Assembly: GCF_019049855.1 (NCBI RefSeq)
Contig: NZ_JAHLSY010000011.1
Coordinates: 27,278-91,277, forward strand
Origin: Hydrogenophilus thiooxidans
Lineage (GTDB): Bacteria > Pseudomonadota > Gammaproteobacteria > Burkholderiales > Rhodocyclaceae
Direction: 5' to 3'
DNA: 64,000 nt
Shown here: piece after piece, positions 46,156-55,830 of the stretch
Numbering within the stretch: the stretch's first letter is position 1
Layout: the number at the start of each line of letters is the position of its first letter
Notes under the pieces: model-generated
Told to the model about the DNA's origin: nothing
The model's input: only the letters and a program-made list of their open reading frames with translations
The model's database searches: none
Made by a program: the position numbers and the translations under genes

Positions 46156-47909
46156 AGGGCGTTTCCCAGGTAGAGCTGTTCGGCGCGCGTGAGGTCGGCG
46201 GGGGTGAGGGGCCACTCGACTGCGTCCCCTTCCGCAAGGAGTTTTGCCCGTAAGACCCCAGCTAGACAACCGCTTGCCAAGGGCGGGGTTGCGAGCTTCG
46301 GTTCACCCGGAAATTGCACGAAAAGCGTGGTGCGGCACCCTTCGACGAGTTCGCCACGGTTATTCGTCACCAGGTAATCGAAACAGCCGTGGGCGAGGGC
46401 CTCGGCAAGTAGGCAGTCATAATGCGCGCGGCGTGTCGTTTTGTGGCGCTGCAACGGATCGGTAGGGTCGATCACCAGGTCTTGGGTGATGCGGAAACGT
46501 ACCGGTAGGGCGGGAGGAGCCCAGGGGGTTGCGGTACTTGTCACGGTTCCGTCGGGCGCGAGTTCCGCGCGGATGCGCAGCGGCACGGCTTGGGTTTGCG
46601 CAAGGAGAGCGGCGCGTTCGACGGCGGCGGTGAAAGCCGCTTCGTCGAATGGGATGCCCAAAGCCGCGGCGCTCGAGCGGATGCGCGCCACGTGGTAGGG
46701 CCACAGCGCGCAGCCAACGTCCGGTTCCCAACGCATCGTTTCGATCAGGCCAATGGGCGCGGGGAGCGCCTGAACGAACCGCCCTTTGAGGAGGCACTCT
46801 TGCCATTCGGTCGTGGGGTCGGAGTCGATGACGATGCCGCTGCCGACGGAAAAGACCGTGTGTCCGTGGGGGTCGATCGTCAAGGTGCGAATCGGGACCG
46901 CGCATTCGATAGCCCCTCCGGGGAGGAGCATGCCGATTGCTCCGCAGTAAACACCACGGGGGGCGGTTTCGAGTTCGCCGATGATCTCCATCGCGCGGCG
47001 TTTCGGGGCGCCGGTTACCGAGCCGCACGGAAATAGCGCGGTAAGAATCTCCCATAGGGTGGCGTATACCCCTTCGGCGACGATCGTCGAGGTGAGTTGC
47101 GTTACCGTCGCGTAGTGGGTCTCGGTGAAGAGTTGCGCAACATGCACGCCCGCTGTGGGGGCAAGGCGGCTCAGGTCGTTGCGAATGAGGTCGACGATCA
47201 TCACGTTTTCTGCCCGGGTCTTTTCGTCCAGCCAGTTGACGGCGTTAGGCGGCGCCGTCCCTTTCATCGGTTGGCAGATTACCCGATTGCCGCGGCGGGC
47301 GAAGAACCGTTCCGGGGAGCGACAGAGGATCGCTCCGCCGTCTGGTAGGGGTAGGAACGCGCCGTGGGGTACCGGTTGCGCCGCTTTCAAGCGGCGGTAG
47401 AGGGCAAGCGGCGACCCGTAGCAGCGCGCATACCAGGGAAAGGTGAGGTTCACCTGATAGCAATCCCCTGTTGTCAAGTAATGGTGAATCCGCGCGAACG
47501 CAGCTTGGTAGTGCGCTGGTGTCCAAGGCGTATGCCAACCGAGGAATCCGGCTGGGTCGTCAGCGCCGCAAGGATGCCATTGTCTTTTTGCTGCGGTGGT
47601 GTCGGCTACGTCGCTCGGCAAAACGCGGTAGCGACCAAAGCGCCACAAGCGCAACCGCCCCGGCGGGCGATGGGCAAAAGCGTTGGCGTACGCGCGGTCG
47701 AACCACGGGGCGCACTCGTAGTCGAGCGCAAACGCCCAGAGGGGGCCGTCCGCATCCGATTTGGAATGGTGGGCTTCCCGTTCGGCCGCATTCAGCAGTT
47801 GTCGCGCTTCATTTGGGTCTGTGGTTTCGTGATAGGCTTCGAGCGGCTCTGCCCAAATCTCCAGAGGGGTGCCGCTATCGCTTTCGGGGGTATCGAACCA
47901 GGCAAACAT
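46101..47909 (-). CDS. pabB: Fused aminodeoxychorismate synthase component I / aminodeoxychorismate lyase (PabB-PabC)
   Basis: A 602-aa bifunctional protein for p-aminobenzoate, a folate precursor. Residues about 1-350 are the chorismate-binding PabB part: GDCYQVNLTFPWYAR, SPERFFARRGNRVICQPMKGTAP, ENVMIVDLIRNDLSRLAP, LFPCGSVTGAPKRRAMEII. From about 370 it is a fold-type IV PLP lyase (LIETMRWEPDVGCALWPYH, the Lys in LQRHKTTRRAHYD, TNNRGELVEGCRTTLFVQF). The glutaminase PabA is not in the window. ATG at 47909 is the family start. It supplies the folate used by the thyA/folA pair. Divergent from fadE. Confidence 0.93.
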   Translation of the reverse strand: MFAWFDTPESDSGTPLEIWAEPLEAYHETTDPNEARQLLNAAEREAHHSKSDADGPLWAFALDYECAPWFDRAYANAFAHRPPGRLRLWRFGRYRVLPSDVADTTAAKRQWHPCGADDPAGFLGWHTPWTPAHYQAAFARIHHYLTTGDCYQVNLTFPWYARCYGSPLALYRRLKAAQPVPHGAFLPLPDGGAILCRSPERFFARRGNRVICQPMKGTAPPNAVNWLDEKTRAENVMIVDLIRNDLSRLAPTAGVHVAQLFTETHYATVTQLTSTIVAEGVYATLWEILTALFPCGSVTGAPKRRAMEIIGELETAPRGVYCGAIGMLLPGGAIECAVPIRTLTIDPHGHTVFSVGSGIVIDSDPTTEWQECLLKGRFVQALPAPIGLIETMRWEPDVGCALWPYHVARIRSSAAALGIPFDEAAFTAAVERAALLAQTQAVPLRIRAELAPDGTVTSTATPWAPPALPVRFRITQDLVIDPTDPLQRHKTTRRAHYDCLLAEALAHGCFDYLVTNNRGELVEGCRTTLFVQFPGEPKLATPPLASGCLAGVLRAKLLAEGDAVEWPLTPADLTRAEQLYLGNALHGLLPAVWDDASPTNSR

Positions 47910-47954
47910 GGGCGAAGTATACCGACCCTTTTCGCAAGAAGTTCGTGAGACGAC

Positions 47955-48000
47955 TTGCCAACAAACTTTTTTTTTAGTAGGATTCAAACAAACGTTCGAT
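47955..48000 (+). promoter_or_regulatory. fadE promoter with PsrA-type operator
   Basis: TTGCCA (47955-47960), 17 bp, TAGGAT (47978-47983). Directly after the -10 comes TTCAAACAAACGTTCGAT (47983-48000), five of seven symmetric positions intact. The same 18-bp site, in perfect form, follows the -10 of the multifunctional gene at 55877. The core CAAAC-N4-GTTTG is the known PsrA target; the position over the start site suits repression lifted by long-chain acyl ligands. Confidence 0.75.
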
Positions 48001-48021
48001 CCATTCGAATAGGAGATGGTC

Positions 48022-50607
48022 ATGGCTTGGCTCTTGTTGCTCTTCCTCCCTCCCTTGGTGGTCGCGCTCGCCTATGGGCGAGCGCCTCTTTTTCTCTGGG
48101 GTGGAGCGATCCTGGTTTGGTGGTTGGCGTTGGCCATCAACGCAGCGTTTCCGGTATGGGTCACGGTTGTCGTGGCGCTTGCCTGGTGTGGCGTGGTCTT
48201 TTTGTTGGGGCATCGGCCGACGCGCAAACGTCTGATCACGGTGCCCATTTTCAAAGCGTTTGCGAAAGCGCTGCCGCAAATGTCGCAGACGGAGCGGGAT
48301 GCGCTTGAGGCGGGCACCGTTTGGTGGGAAGGGGAGCTCTTTCGTGGGAACCCGGATTGGCAAAAATTCCTGAGCTACCCGTGGCCGAAACTGACGCCGG
48401 AAGAGCAAGCGTTCCTCGAAAACGAAACCGAGGAGCTCTGCCGCATGGTCGACGATTGGGAGTGCAGCCTCAAGAAGGACATGCCCGACGCCGTCTGGCA
48501 GTTCATCAAGGAAAAGGGGTTCCTCGGGATGATCATCCCGAAAGAGTATGGCGGGAAAGGTTTTTCCGCGTACGCCCATTCGCAGGTGATCACCAAACTC
48601 TCGACCCGTTCGAGCGCTCCGGCAGTGACCGTGATGGTGCCCAATTCGTTGGGGCCTGCAGAGCTGCTGCTCCACTATGGGACGCCGGAACAGAAAGCCT
48701 ACTACTTGCCGCGCCTGGCGCGCGGGGAAGAGATTCCCGCATTTGCGCTCACCAGTCCTTGGGCCGGTTCGGACGCCGCGTCGATTCCCGATGCCGGTGT
48801 CGTCTGCCGCGGCGAATACCAGGGCAAAGAGGTGATCGGTATTCGCGTGAGCTTCAACAAGCGCTATATCACGCTCGCGCCGGTGTGTACGGTCTTCGGG
48901 CTGGCGTTCCAGCTTTTTGACCCGGAAAACTTGTTGGGTAGAGGGAAAGAGATCGGGATTACGCTCGCGCTCATTCCGGCAAACCATCCGGGCGTCGAAA
49001 TCGGGCGTCGGCACCTTCCACTCGACGCGGTGTGGATGAACGGACCGATCCGCGGGGAAGAGGTCTTCATTCCGCTCGATTTCGTGATCGGTGGTGAGGC
49101 GATGGTGGGCAAAGGGTGGCGGATGTTGATGGAGTGCCTTGCAGCAGGCCGCTCCATTTCGCTGCCTGGTTCCAACACTGGGATGCAGCAGGTCACGGCG
49201 CGCGCGGTCGGTGCGTACGCGCGGATCCGATACCAATTCAAGACGCAGATCGGTCGCTTCGAAGGGGTGGAAGAGGCGCTCGCGCGCATCGGCGGCAACA
49301 CCTACCTGTGTGACGCAGCGCGGGTGTTTACCGCGGGCGCGGTCGATCTCGGTGAGAAACCGTCGGTGGTTTCGGCGATCGTCAAATACCACGTGACCGA
49401 GCGGGCGCGGCAAACCGTCAACGACGGGATGGACGTGGTCGGTGGCAAAGGAATCTGTTTGGGTCCGCAAAACTTCCTGGGGCGGGCGTACGAGCAGATT
49501 CCCGTGGGGATCACCGTCGAAGGGGCGAATATCCTCACCCGCAGCCTCATCGTATTCGGGCAAGGGGCGGTCCGGTGCCATCCCTACGTGCTCGAAGAGA
49601 TGCGTGCCGCGCAAAACGGTGACCTCGATGCGTTCGACCGCGCGTTCTGGAGTCACATCGCCTATACGCTCAACAACGGTGCCCGTGCGCTGGTGATGGG
49701 GCTTACCGGGGCCCGTTTCGTTCGGGTGCCATCGAGCGTTGCCCCCGAGTGCCGTCGGTATTACCAACAGCTGACCCGTTTTTCCGCAGCGTTCGCGTTC
49801 TTGGCCGATGTCTCGATGGGCGTGTTGGGGGGTGCGCTGAAACGTAAAGAGCGGCTCTCTGCCCGTTTGGGTGACATTTTGTCGCAGCTCTACTTGGCAA
49901 GCGCTACGCTCAAACGCTTCGAAGCGGATGGCCGTCCAGCTGGGGATGCGCCGTTCCTGCACTGGGCGATCTGGGATGCGTTTTTCCGCGCTCAAGTGGC
50001 CTTTACTGGCGTGATCGACAATTTCCCAATCGCACCGGCGCGGGCGTTGGCGCGGTTCGTCACCTTCCCGCTGGGGCGTCCGTTCCGTACGCCGGACGAT
50101 CGTCTGGGACATCGGGTGGCGATGGGCCTGATGGAGCCCGGGGCTACGCGTGACCGTTTGACCGCGCTCGTCTATTTGCCCCAATCGCTCGAGGAGCCGC
50201 TGGGGGCGTTGGAAGCAGCACTCTTGGCCACCCAAGCGTGTGAGCCGATCGAAGCGAAATTGCGCGACGCGCAGAAAGCGGGACGCTTTGCACCGAGCAT
50301 CGAAGCACTTACCAGCGGCAGTGTCGATGCGATTTGGGATGAAGCGTATGCGCAAGGGGTGATAACTGAAGACGAATACCGCAAAGTGATCCAGCGCAAC
50401 CGGCTTCGTGACTTGGTGATCCGAGTCGATGACTTCCCGTACGATTTCGGGGTCAAGGCGGCAGCCGAAGCGATTCCGGACGATCTGATTGCCCGCACCG
50501 CCGCGGTACCACCCGCGATGCGCCCGTGGCCGGAAAAACGGCGCGTCGGAGGGGATCTGGCGGTGCAGGATGCGCCAGCGGTTTCGGCTTCGACCGTCGA
50601 TGCGTAA
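48022..50607 (+). CDS. fadE: FadE-type acyl-CoA dehydrogenase
   Basis: An 861-aa enzyme (E. coli FadE 814) for the first oxidation of beta-oxidation. Two N-terminal membrane spans (LLLLFLPPLVVALAYG; VWVTVVVALAWCGVVFLLG) anchor it to the inner membrane. The flavin dehydrogenase core begins near 110 with IKEKGFLGMIIPKEYGGKGFSA and includes FALTSPWAGSDAASIPD and YEQIPVGITVEGANILTRSLIVFGQG; the C-terminal 250 residues are the FadE-specific extension. ATG 48022 is preferred because AGGAG is six bases before it, whereas it abuts the ATG at 48016. First gene of a fatty-acid operon with a PsrA-type operator. Confidence 0.95.
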   Translation: MAWLLLLFLPPLVVALAYGRAPLFLWGGAILVWWLALAINAAFPVWVTVVVALAWCGVVFLLGHRPTRKRLITVPIFKAFAKALPQMSQTERDALEAGTVWWEGELFRGNPDWQKFLSYPWPKLTPEEQAFLENETEELCRMVDDWECSLKKDMPDAVWQFIKEKGFLGMIIPKEYGGKGFSAYAHSQVITKLSTRSSAPAVTVMVPNSLGPAELLLHYGTPEQKAYYLPRLARGEEIPAFALTSPWAGSDAASIPDAGVVCRGEYQGKEVIGIRVSFNKRYITLAPVCTVFGLAFQLFDPENLLGRGKEIGITLALIPANHPGVEIGRRHLPLDAVWMNGPIRGEEVFIPLDFVIGGEAMVGKGWRMLMECLAAGRSISLPGSNTGMQQVTARAVGAYARIRYQFKTQIGRFEGVEEALARIGGNTYLCDAARVFTAGAVDLGEKPSVVSAIVKYHVTERARQTVNDGMDVVGGKGICLGPQNFLGRAYEQIPVGITVEGANILTRSLIVFGQGAVRCHPYVLEEMRAAQNGDLDAFDRAFWSHIAYTLNNGARALVMGLTGARFVRVPSSVAPECRRYYQQLTRFSAAFAFLADVSMGVLGGALKRKERLSARLGDILSQLYLASATLKRFEADGRPAGDAPFLHWAIWDAFFRAQVAFTGVIDNFPIAPARALARFVTFPLGRPFRTPDDRLGHRVAMGLMEPGATRDRLTALVYLPQSLEEPLGALEAALLATQACEPIEAKLRDAQKAGRFAPSIEALTSGSVDAIWDEAYAQGVITEDEYRKVIQRNRLRDLVIRVDDFPYDFGVKAAAEAIPDDLIARTAAVPPAMRPWPEKRRVGGDLAVQDAPAVSASTVDA

Positions 50608-50631
50608 GCATGCGCACACCGGGAGCATAGC

Positions 50632-51915
50632 GTGGCGGATCGAGCAGTCTATCTGGTAGATGGCGTACGGACGCCGTTTCTCAAAGCGAAGAACGAGCCG
50701 GGGCCATTTCGTGCATCCGACTTGGCGACCCGGGCGTTGCAGATGTTGCTGATGCGTCAGCGCCTCGACCCCGCGGTGCTCGACGAGGTGATTCTGGGTT
50801 GCGCCGCACCGCGCGCGGACGAGGTCAATATCGGTCGCGTGGTCGCGCTTCGCGCCGGCTGTGGGCGCAAGGTTCCCGGCTGGACGGTGATGCGCAATTG
50901 CGCCTCGGGCATGCAAGCGATCGATTCGGCTGCCGCGCAAATCCTTTCAGGACGTGCCGATCTCATTGCAGCGGGGGGTGTGGATGCATTGAGCCATGCT
51001 CCGGTGCTCTTTTCCGATGCGTTCGTTCGTTTCCTGGGCCGCTTTGCTTCTGCGAAAACCCCAGCGCAAAAATGGGCAGCCTTGCGCAGTTTGCGCGTGC
51101 GCGACCTCAAACCGGTGATCGGACTGATGAAGGGGTTGACCGACCCGGTGGTGAAGCAGTTGATGGGGCAAACCGCGGAGACGTTGGCGACCCGCTTCGC
51201 AATCACGCGCGAAGAGATGGACGCGTTCGCGGTCGAAAGCCATCGGCGCGCGGCCGCTGCTCAGGAAGCGGGCCATTTCGCGCACGAGATGAGCCCGCTT
51301 TTTGACGCGAGCGGTCGCCTCTATGCCCACGACGATGGGGTTCGTCCCGATTCGTCCATGGAAAAGCTCGCCAAACTCAAACCCTTTTTTGATCGTTATG
51401 GTCGGGTGACGCCCGGGAACAGCTCACAAATCACCGATGGCGCGACCTTTTTGCTCATCGCATCCGAAGATGCCGTCAAGCGCCATCATCTGGAACCCGT
51501 AGCGCGCCTCGTCGATAGTCAATGGGCAGGGCTCGATCCGGCGCAGATGGGGTTGGGACCCGTCCATGCGGCGACACCGCTACTGCAGCGTGCTGGCTGG
51601 ACCTTGGACGATGTCGATTTTTGGGAGATCAACGAAGCGTTTGCCGCACAGGTGTTGGCGTGCCTCAAAGCGTGGGAAAGTGACGATTACTGCCGATCAG
51701 AGCTGGGGCTGCCGAAAGCGTTGGGCCCGATCGATCGCAGCCGCCTCAACGTCGATAGTGGCGCGATTGCGCTCGGTCATCCGGTGGGCGCGAGCGGCGC
51801 ACGTATCGTCTGGCACTTGGTCGAAGTATTACAGCGACACAACGCGAAGCGTGGAATCGCCGCGATTTGTATCGGTGGCGGTTTGGGTGGCGCGATGCGC
51901 ATCGAACGGCTATGA
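50632..51915 (+). CDS. Acetyl-CoA C-acyltransferase (thiolase, FadI-like)
   Basis: A 427-aa thiolase cleaving 3-ketoacyl-CoA. The nucleophile Cys is in MRNCASGMQAID, the His in GALGHPVGASGAR-type IALGHPVGASGAR, and the second Cys in ICIGGGLGGAM; NEAFAAQVLA is also present. The start is GTG at 50632 with GGGAG six bases upstream. It is followed 10 bp later by a hydratase/dehydrogenase, the FadI-FadJ style pairing. Its divergence from the second thiolase at 58281 suggests different chain lengths or conditions. Confidence 0.93.
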   Translation: MADRAVYLVDGVRTPFLKAKNEPGPFRASDLATRALQMLLMRQRLDPAVLDEVILGCAAPRADEVNIGRVVALRAGCGRKVPGWTVMRNCASGMQAIDSAAAQILSGRADLIAAGGVDALSHAPVLFSDAFVRFLGRFASAKTPAQKWAALRSLRVRDLKPVIGLMKGLTDPVVKQLMGQTAETLATRFAITREEMDAFAVESHRRAAAAQEAGHFAHEMSPLFDASGRLYAHDDGVRPDSSMEKLAKLKPFFDRYGRVTPGNSSQITDGATFLLIASEDAVKRHHLEPVARLVDSQWAGLDPAQMGLGPVHAATPLLQRAGWTLDDVDFWEINEAFAAQVLACLKAWESDDYCRSELGLPKALGPIDRSRLNVDSGAIALGHPVGASGARIVWHLVEVLQRHNAKRGIAAICIGGGLGGAMRIERL

Positions 51916-51925
51916 AGGATAGGCG

Positions 51926-53899
51926 ATGAACGAGACGCAGATGCAACACCTCAGTTGGTCGGTAAACGCGCGCGGCGTCGCATGGATCTGGCTCGATCTC
52001 GCTGAAAAAAGCGCCAATACCCTTTCCGAACCGGTGTTTGCGGAGATCGAAACGGCGCTCGATGCGATTGCGGCAACGGGCGCAAAAGGGGTGGTGTTCG
52101 CGTCGCGCAAAACTGCTGGTTTCGTCGCGGGTGCTGACGTCGAGGCGTTTGCAGCGCTTCCCGACGCGGCGGCTGCCCGCGCGTTGGTGGAACGGGGTTG
52201 GCGGTTCATGGAACGCCTGGCGGCATATCCGTTGCCGACGGTGGCGCTCATTCACGGTCATTGCCTGGGCGGCGGTTTGGAATTGGCGTTGGCGTGCCGA
52301 GCCCGGGTGGCGGTGAGCGACCGCAAGACCCGTTTGGGGCTCCCGGAGATCATGCTGGGGATCTACCCGGGCTGGGGCGGCATGATGCGGTTGCCGGCAC
52401 TGATCGGTCCCAGTAAAGCGCTGCCGATGATGCTCACCGCCAAAAGTGTCAATGCCAAACGGGCAAAACGGATCGGTCTTGTCGATGAAGCCGTACCGGA
52501 GCGTGTCGCGGCGCTTACGGCGGAGGCGTTGGTTCTGAATCCCCCGAAACGGAAAGGGTTGCCGCTCGTGGAGCGGTTGTGGGCTGGGCCGTTGCGTGCG
52601 CTCTTCGTGCAGCAGGCTGAAAAACGGTTGCGTGCGAAGGTTCGCGCCGAACACTATCCGGCACCTTACGCGGTGTTGCGCTGCTGGAGCCAGTACCGCG
52701 GAAACCCGTTGCTGATTCCCGCCGCTGACCCCTCCAGCATCGAATTCCTGGCGACCCACCCGACGACGAAAAACCTGTTACGCGTCTATTTCTTGCAAGA
52801 GCGACTCAAGCGCTTTGCCAAGGCGCAAACCGCACCGATCACCCGGGTTCATGTGATCGGTGCGGGCGTGATGGGATCCGAGATCGCGATGGTCTGCGCC
52901 GCCAGTGGGCTCACGGTGACGCTCCAAGACCTTTCGCTTGAGGCGCTGGCACGGGCGCAGCAGGCAGCCACGCGCTGGTTCGAACGCCGTTTTCGTGACG
53001 ACGAAACAGCGCTGCGCGCAGCGCTCGACCGCTTCATCCCCGACCCGCAAGGCTTGGGTGTTGCGCAAGCCGATGTGATCATCGAAGCGGTGGTCGAAAA
53101 GCTCGACGTCAAACAACGCCTCTTTGCGGAACTCGAACAGCGCGCGAAACCCGACGCGCTGCTGGCGACCAATACCTCCAGTTTGTCGCTGGAGGCGATT
53201 GCCGAGGGGATGGCCGCGCCACACCGGTTGGTGGGCATCCATTTCTTCAATCCGGTGACCAAAATGCCCCTCGTCGAGGTGGTGCAAGGCGCACAGAGCG
53301 ACGCGAAAGCGGTCGAACGTGCGCTGGTGTTCGTCGGAAAAATCGACAAATTGCCGTTACCGGTTCGCTCGGCACCCGGGTTTCTGGTCAACGCGGTGCT
53401 GGCTCCCTATCTGATCGCGGCACTGAAGTGTGTCGAATCGGGGATCGCGCCGGAAGTGGTCGACGCAGCTCTGGAAGCCTTCGGGATGCCGATGGGGCCA
53501 ATCGAGCTGGTCGATACCGTAGGGCTTGATGTCGCGATCTTGGCTGGTCAGCAATTGGTGCCCGATGAACCCGAACCGCCGCGTCGTCTGCACCAGCTGG
53601 TCCAGGAAGGCAAACTGGGGAAAAAGACCGGGGAAGGTTATTACCGCTGGGAAAAGGGAAAGGCGGTCAAACGTACGGTCAAACCCGACGAAATTCCGGA
53701 AGGTCTTGCGCAGCGCATCATCGCGCCACTGGTTGCAGCAACCGAGCGGTGCGTGGCCGAAGGGGTGGTTGCCGATACCGATCTCGCCGACGCCGGGGTG
53801 ATCTTCGGTACGGGGTTCGCGCCGTTTCGCGGTGGTCCGTTGCATTGGCGCAACACACAGGACACCGATAAACGGGAAAAATCGACGGAGATGACGTAA
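51926..53899 (+). CDS. Enoyl-CoA hydratase / 3-hydroxyacyl-CoA dehydrogenase (FadJ/FadB domain order)
   Basis: A 657-aa bifunctional beta-oxidation enzyme. The hydratase comes first (residues 1-190), with oxyanion AGFVAGADVEAF and the catalytic glutamates in GGGLELALAC and LGLPEIMLGIYPGWGG. The dehydrogenase follows from about 305 with the NAD motif VIGAGVMGSEIAMVCA and catalytic His in GIHFFNPVTKMPLVEVV, and its C-terminal domains keep GPIELVDTVGLDV and GKKTGEGYYRW. At 657 aa it is shorter than FadB/FadJ (about 715-730). It forms a likely two-step unit with the thiolase upstream. Confidence 0.94.
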   Translation: MNETQMQHLSWSVNARGVAWIWLDLAEKSANTLSEPVFAEIETALDAIAATGAKGVVFASRKTAGFVAGADVEAFAALPDAAAARALVERGWRFMERLAAYPLPTVALIHGHCLGGGLELALACRARVAVSDRKTRLGLPEIMLGIYPGWGGMMRLPALIGPSKALPMMLTAKSVNAKRAKRIGLVDEAVPERVAALTAEALVLNPPKRKGLPLVERLWAGPLRALFVQQAEKRLRAKVRAEHYPAPYAVLRCWSQYRGNPLLIPAADPSSIEFLATHPTTKNLLRVYFLQERLKRFAKAQTAPITRVHVIGAGVMGSEIAMVCAASGLTVTLQDLSLEALARAQQAATRWFERRFRDDETALRAALDRFIPDPQGLGVAQADVIIEAVVEKLDVKQRLFAELEQRAKPDALLATNTSSLSLEAIAEGMAAPHRLVGIHFFNPVTKMPLVEVVQGAQSDAKAVERALVFVGKIDKLPLPVRSAPGFLVNAVLAPYLIAALKCVESGIAPEVVDAALEAFGMPMGPIELVDTVGLDVAILAGQQLVPDEPEPPRRLHQLVQEGKLGKKTGEGYYRWEKGKAVKRTVKPDEIPEGLAQRIIAPLVAATERCVAEGVVADTDLADAGVIFGTGFAPFRGGPLHWRNTQDTDKREKSTEMT

Positions 53900-53971
53900 C
53901 CGTTCAAACGCGTGTTCGTTTTCGGTTATGATGGTTTCGGTATCCCGATCGACCCAAGGAGCGGTTTTGCA

Positions 53972-54373
53972 ATGATCACGCAACTTCCGGACAAGCAACC
54001 CGAACTGCGGGTGATGCCGATGCCTGCGGACCTCAACCCGGCCGGTGACGTTTTCGGCGGTTGGGTGATGGCGATGGTCGACATCGCCGGATCGCTTCCT
54101 GCGCGGCGGCGCGCGAAAGGACGGGTGGCAACCGTTGCGGTGAATAGTTTCGTCTTCAAGCAACCCATCGCGGTCGGCGATGTGGTGAGCTTTTACGCCG
54201 AGGTGGTTGCGGTAGGAAGGACTTCGGTCACCGTGGACGTCGAGGTCTATGCCGAACGGCATCCCGAGTCGCCCATGGTGGTGAAGGTGACGGAAGCGCG
54301 CTTGACCTATGTCGCACTCGATGCACAAGGTAAGAAACGCGCGATTCCGCAGGAAATGCCCTCTGATGCTTGA
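53972..54373 (+). CDS. Acyl-CoA thioesterase, YciA-like hotdog protein
   Basis: A 133-aa cytosolic hexameric-type thioesterase. The family motif is LRVMPMPADLNPAGDVFGGWVMAMVDIAG, where N-x-x-G-x-x-F-G-G-W-x-M-x-x-x-D contains the catalytic Asp; FVFKQPIAVGDVVSFYAEV follows. The ATG at 53972 with AAGGAG ten bases before fits the family; codons upstream would add 20 unrelated residues. TATGAT at 53937-53942 may be a -10. It probably controls the acyl-CoA pool during fatty acid use. Confidence 0.88.
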   Translation: MITQLPDKQPELRVMPMPADLNPAGDVFGGWVMAMVDIAGSLPARRRAKGRVATVAVNSFVFKQPIAVGDVVSFYAEVVAVGRTSVTVDVEVYAERHPESPMVVKVTEARLTYVALDAQGKKRAIPQEMPSDA

Positions 54374-54426
54374 GCAAGCAGATGGGGGTTTTGGTTCGTT
54401 GTGGTAACAGTGGAGGAGTCCCACTC

Positions 54427-55782
54427 ATGAAAAGAAATGCGTTTCGTTTGACGACACTTGCCAGCGCGCTTTTTGTTGCGGGTCTTTCTTCGGCGCACGC
54501 AGGCGGCTTCCAATTGCTGGAGCAAAACGCGAGCGGGATCGCGAACGCCTACGCCGGTTCGGCGGCGGTGGCCGACAATGCGTCGACGATCTTCTTCAAC
54601 CCCGCTGGGATGACGCAGCTTTCCGGCGCGAAAGAGGTTTCGCTGGGGTTGGCGGTCGTCAAACCCAGTTTCAAATTCGCTAACCAAGGAAGTCTTGCGG
54701 CGGTGCCGCCGCTCACCCCGGTTGCGGTTCCTTTGACGGGGTCGAATGGGGCCGACGCCGGGGATTGGGCGGCGATCCCGAATGGCTATTATGCGCAACG
54801 CATCAACGATCGCCTTTCGGTAGGGGTTGGGTTTGGCGCGCCGTTCGGACTGAAGACCGAATATACCGACGATTGGATCGGTCGTTTCCAATCGACCCTC
54901 TTTGATATCAAAACGATGAACGTCAACCCGTCGGTTGCGTATCGCGTCAATGACAAAGTTTCGGTCGGCGCTGGGGTCAGCATCCAGAAAATGGAAGCGA
55001 CCTATGACCGCTTTGCCAGTCTTTTCGCACCCTCTTCTCTCAAAGCGCTGGGTGTAACCGATGCGATGATGCAAAACACGAAACTGCGGCTCAAAGCGGA
55101 TGATGTGACGCTTGGCTGGAACGTAGGCGTGCTGTTGCAACCAACGGCCGCAACCCGCGTCGGTTTGTCGTATCGTTCCAAAGTCAAGCACACGCTCACC
55201 GGTACGCTGACTGCAAGCGGCGGCGCTGCCGCCGTGCTTTCCAACCCTGCGATCGGTGCAGCCGGGGTCAATGCGAAGGTCGATGTCGATCTGCCCGACA
55301 CCTTCATCGTCAGCTTCACCCATCAGCTCAATCCGCGTTGGGAAGTGCTGGCGGACCTTTCGTGGACGGGGTGGAGCAGTCTCGACGTTCTGCCCATCTA
55401 CCGCACCAGTGGCGTTCAGGCGGGGTCGACCGCGGACGTGCTCGATGCCCACTTCCGCGACACCTGGCGCGTTGCGCTCGGCGCCAATTATCACTACAAC
55501 GACGCGTGGACTTTCAAATTCGGGATCGCGCACGACGAATCTCCGGTCAAGAATGCCGATACCCGCTTGGTTTCGTTGCCCGACAACAACCGCATCTGGC
55601 TCGCTTTCGGCGCGCAATGGCGGCCGGACCGCGCCACACGCGTCGATTTCGGTCTGGCGCACCTCTTCATCAACGACACGCGCATCAGCCACAACCAAAT
55701 CGCCAAAGGTAAAGGTTGGGTGATCGGCGACTATACCGGCAACATTTGGCTGGCGGGCGTTCAGTACTCCCGCTCGTTCTGA
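54427..55782 (+). CDS. fadL: FadL/OmpP1-family outer-membrane fatty acid transporter
   Basis: A 451-aa beta-barrel for uptake of long-chain fatty acids or other hydrophobic compounds. A signal peptide of about 25 residues (LASALFVAGLSSAHA) precedes the mature start GGFQLLEQNASGIANAYAG, with the family signature ADNASTIFFNPAGMTQL. Later strands (GLSYRSKVKHTLTGTL, NYHYNDAWTFKFGIAHDESP) and a C-terminal Phe in QYSRSF suit outer-membrane insertion. GGAGGA is nine bases before the ATG. A clear intrinsic terminator follows. The surrounding beta-oxidation genes support fatty acids as substrate. Confidence 0.93.
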   Translation: MKRNAFRLTTLASALFVAGLSSAHAGGFQLLEQNASGIANAYAGSAAVADNASTIFFNPAGMTQLSGAKEVSLGLAVVKPSFKFANQGSLAAVPPLTPVAVPLTGSNGADAGDWAAIPNGYYAQRINDRLSVGVGFGAPFGLKTEYTDDWIGRFQSTLFDIKTMNVNPSVAYRVNDKVSVGAGVSIQKMEATYDRFASLFAPSSLKALGVTDAMMQNTKLRLKADDVTLGWNVGVLLQPTAATRVGLSYRSKVKHTLTGTLTASGGAAAVLSNPAIGAAGVNAKVDVDLPDTFIVSFTHQLNPRWEVLADLSWTGWSSLDVLPIYRTSGVQAGSTADVLDAHFRDTWRVALGANYHYNDAWTFKFGIAHDESPVKNADTRLVSLPDNNRIWLAFGAQWRPDRATRVDFGLAHLFINDTRISHNQIAKGKGWVIGDYTGNIWLAGVQYSRSF

Positions 55783-55802
55783 CCGGATCGTCATTTTCTG
55801 CG

Positions 55803-55830
55803 AACCGCCCCTTGCGTGGGCGGTTTTTTT
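55803..55830 (+). terminator. Intrinsic terminator of fadL
   Basis: AACCGCCC (55803-55810) pairs with GGGCGGTT (55818-55825) around a seven-base loop and is followed by a run of T to 55830. The loop CTTGCGT contains the -35 hexamer of the next promoter. Confidence 0.88.

Noticed and set aside
47974..50940. 988-codon reverse frame opposite fadE
   Set aside because: Very long but entirely antisense to fadE and its thiolase; low-complexity Arg/His/Asp composition typical of the opposite strand in GC-rich genes.
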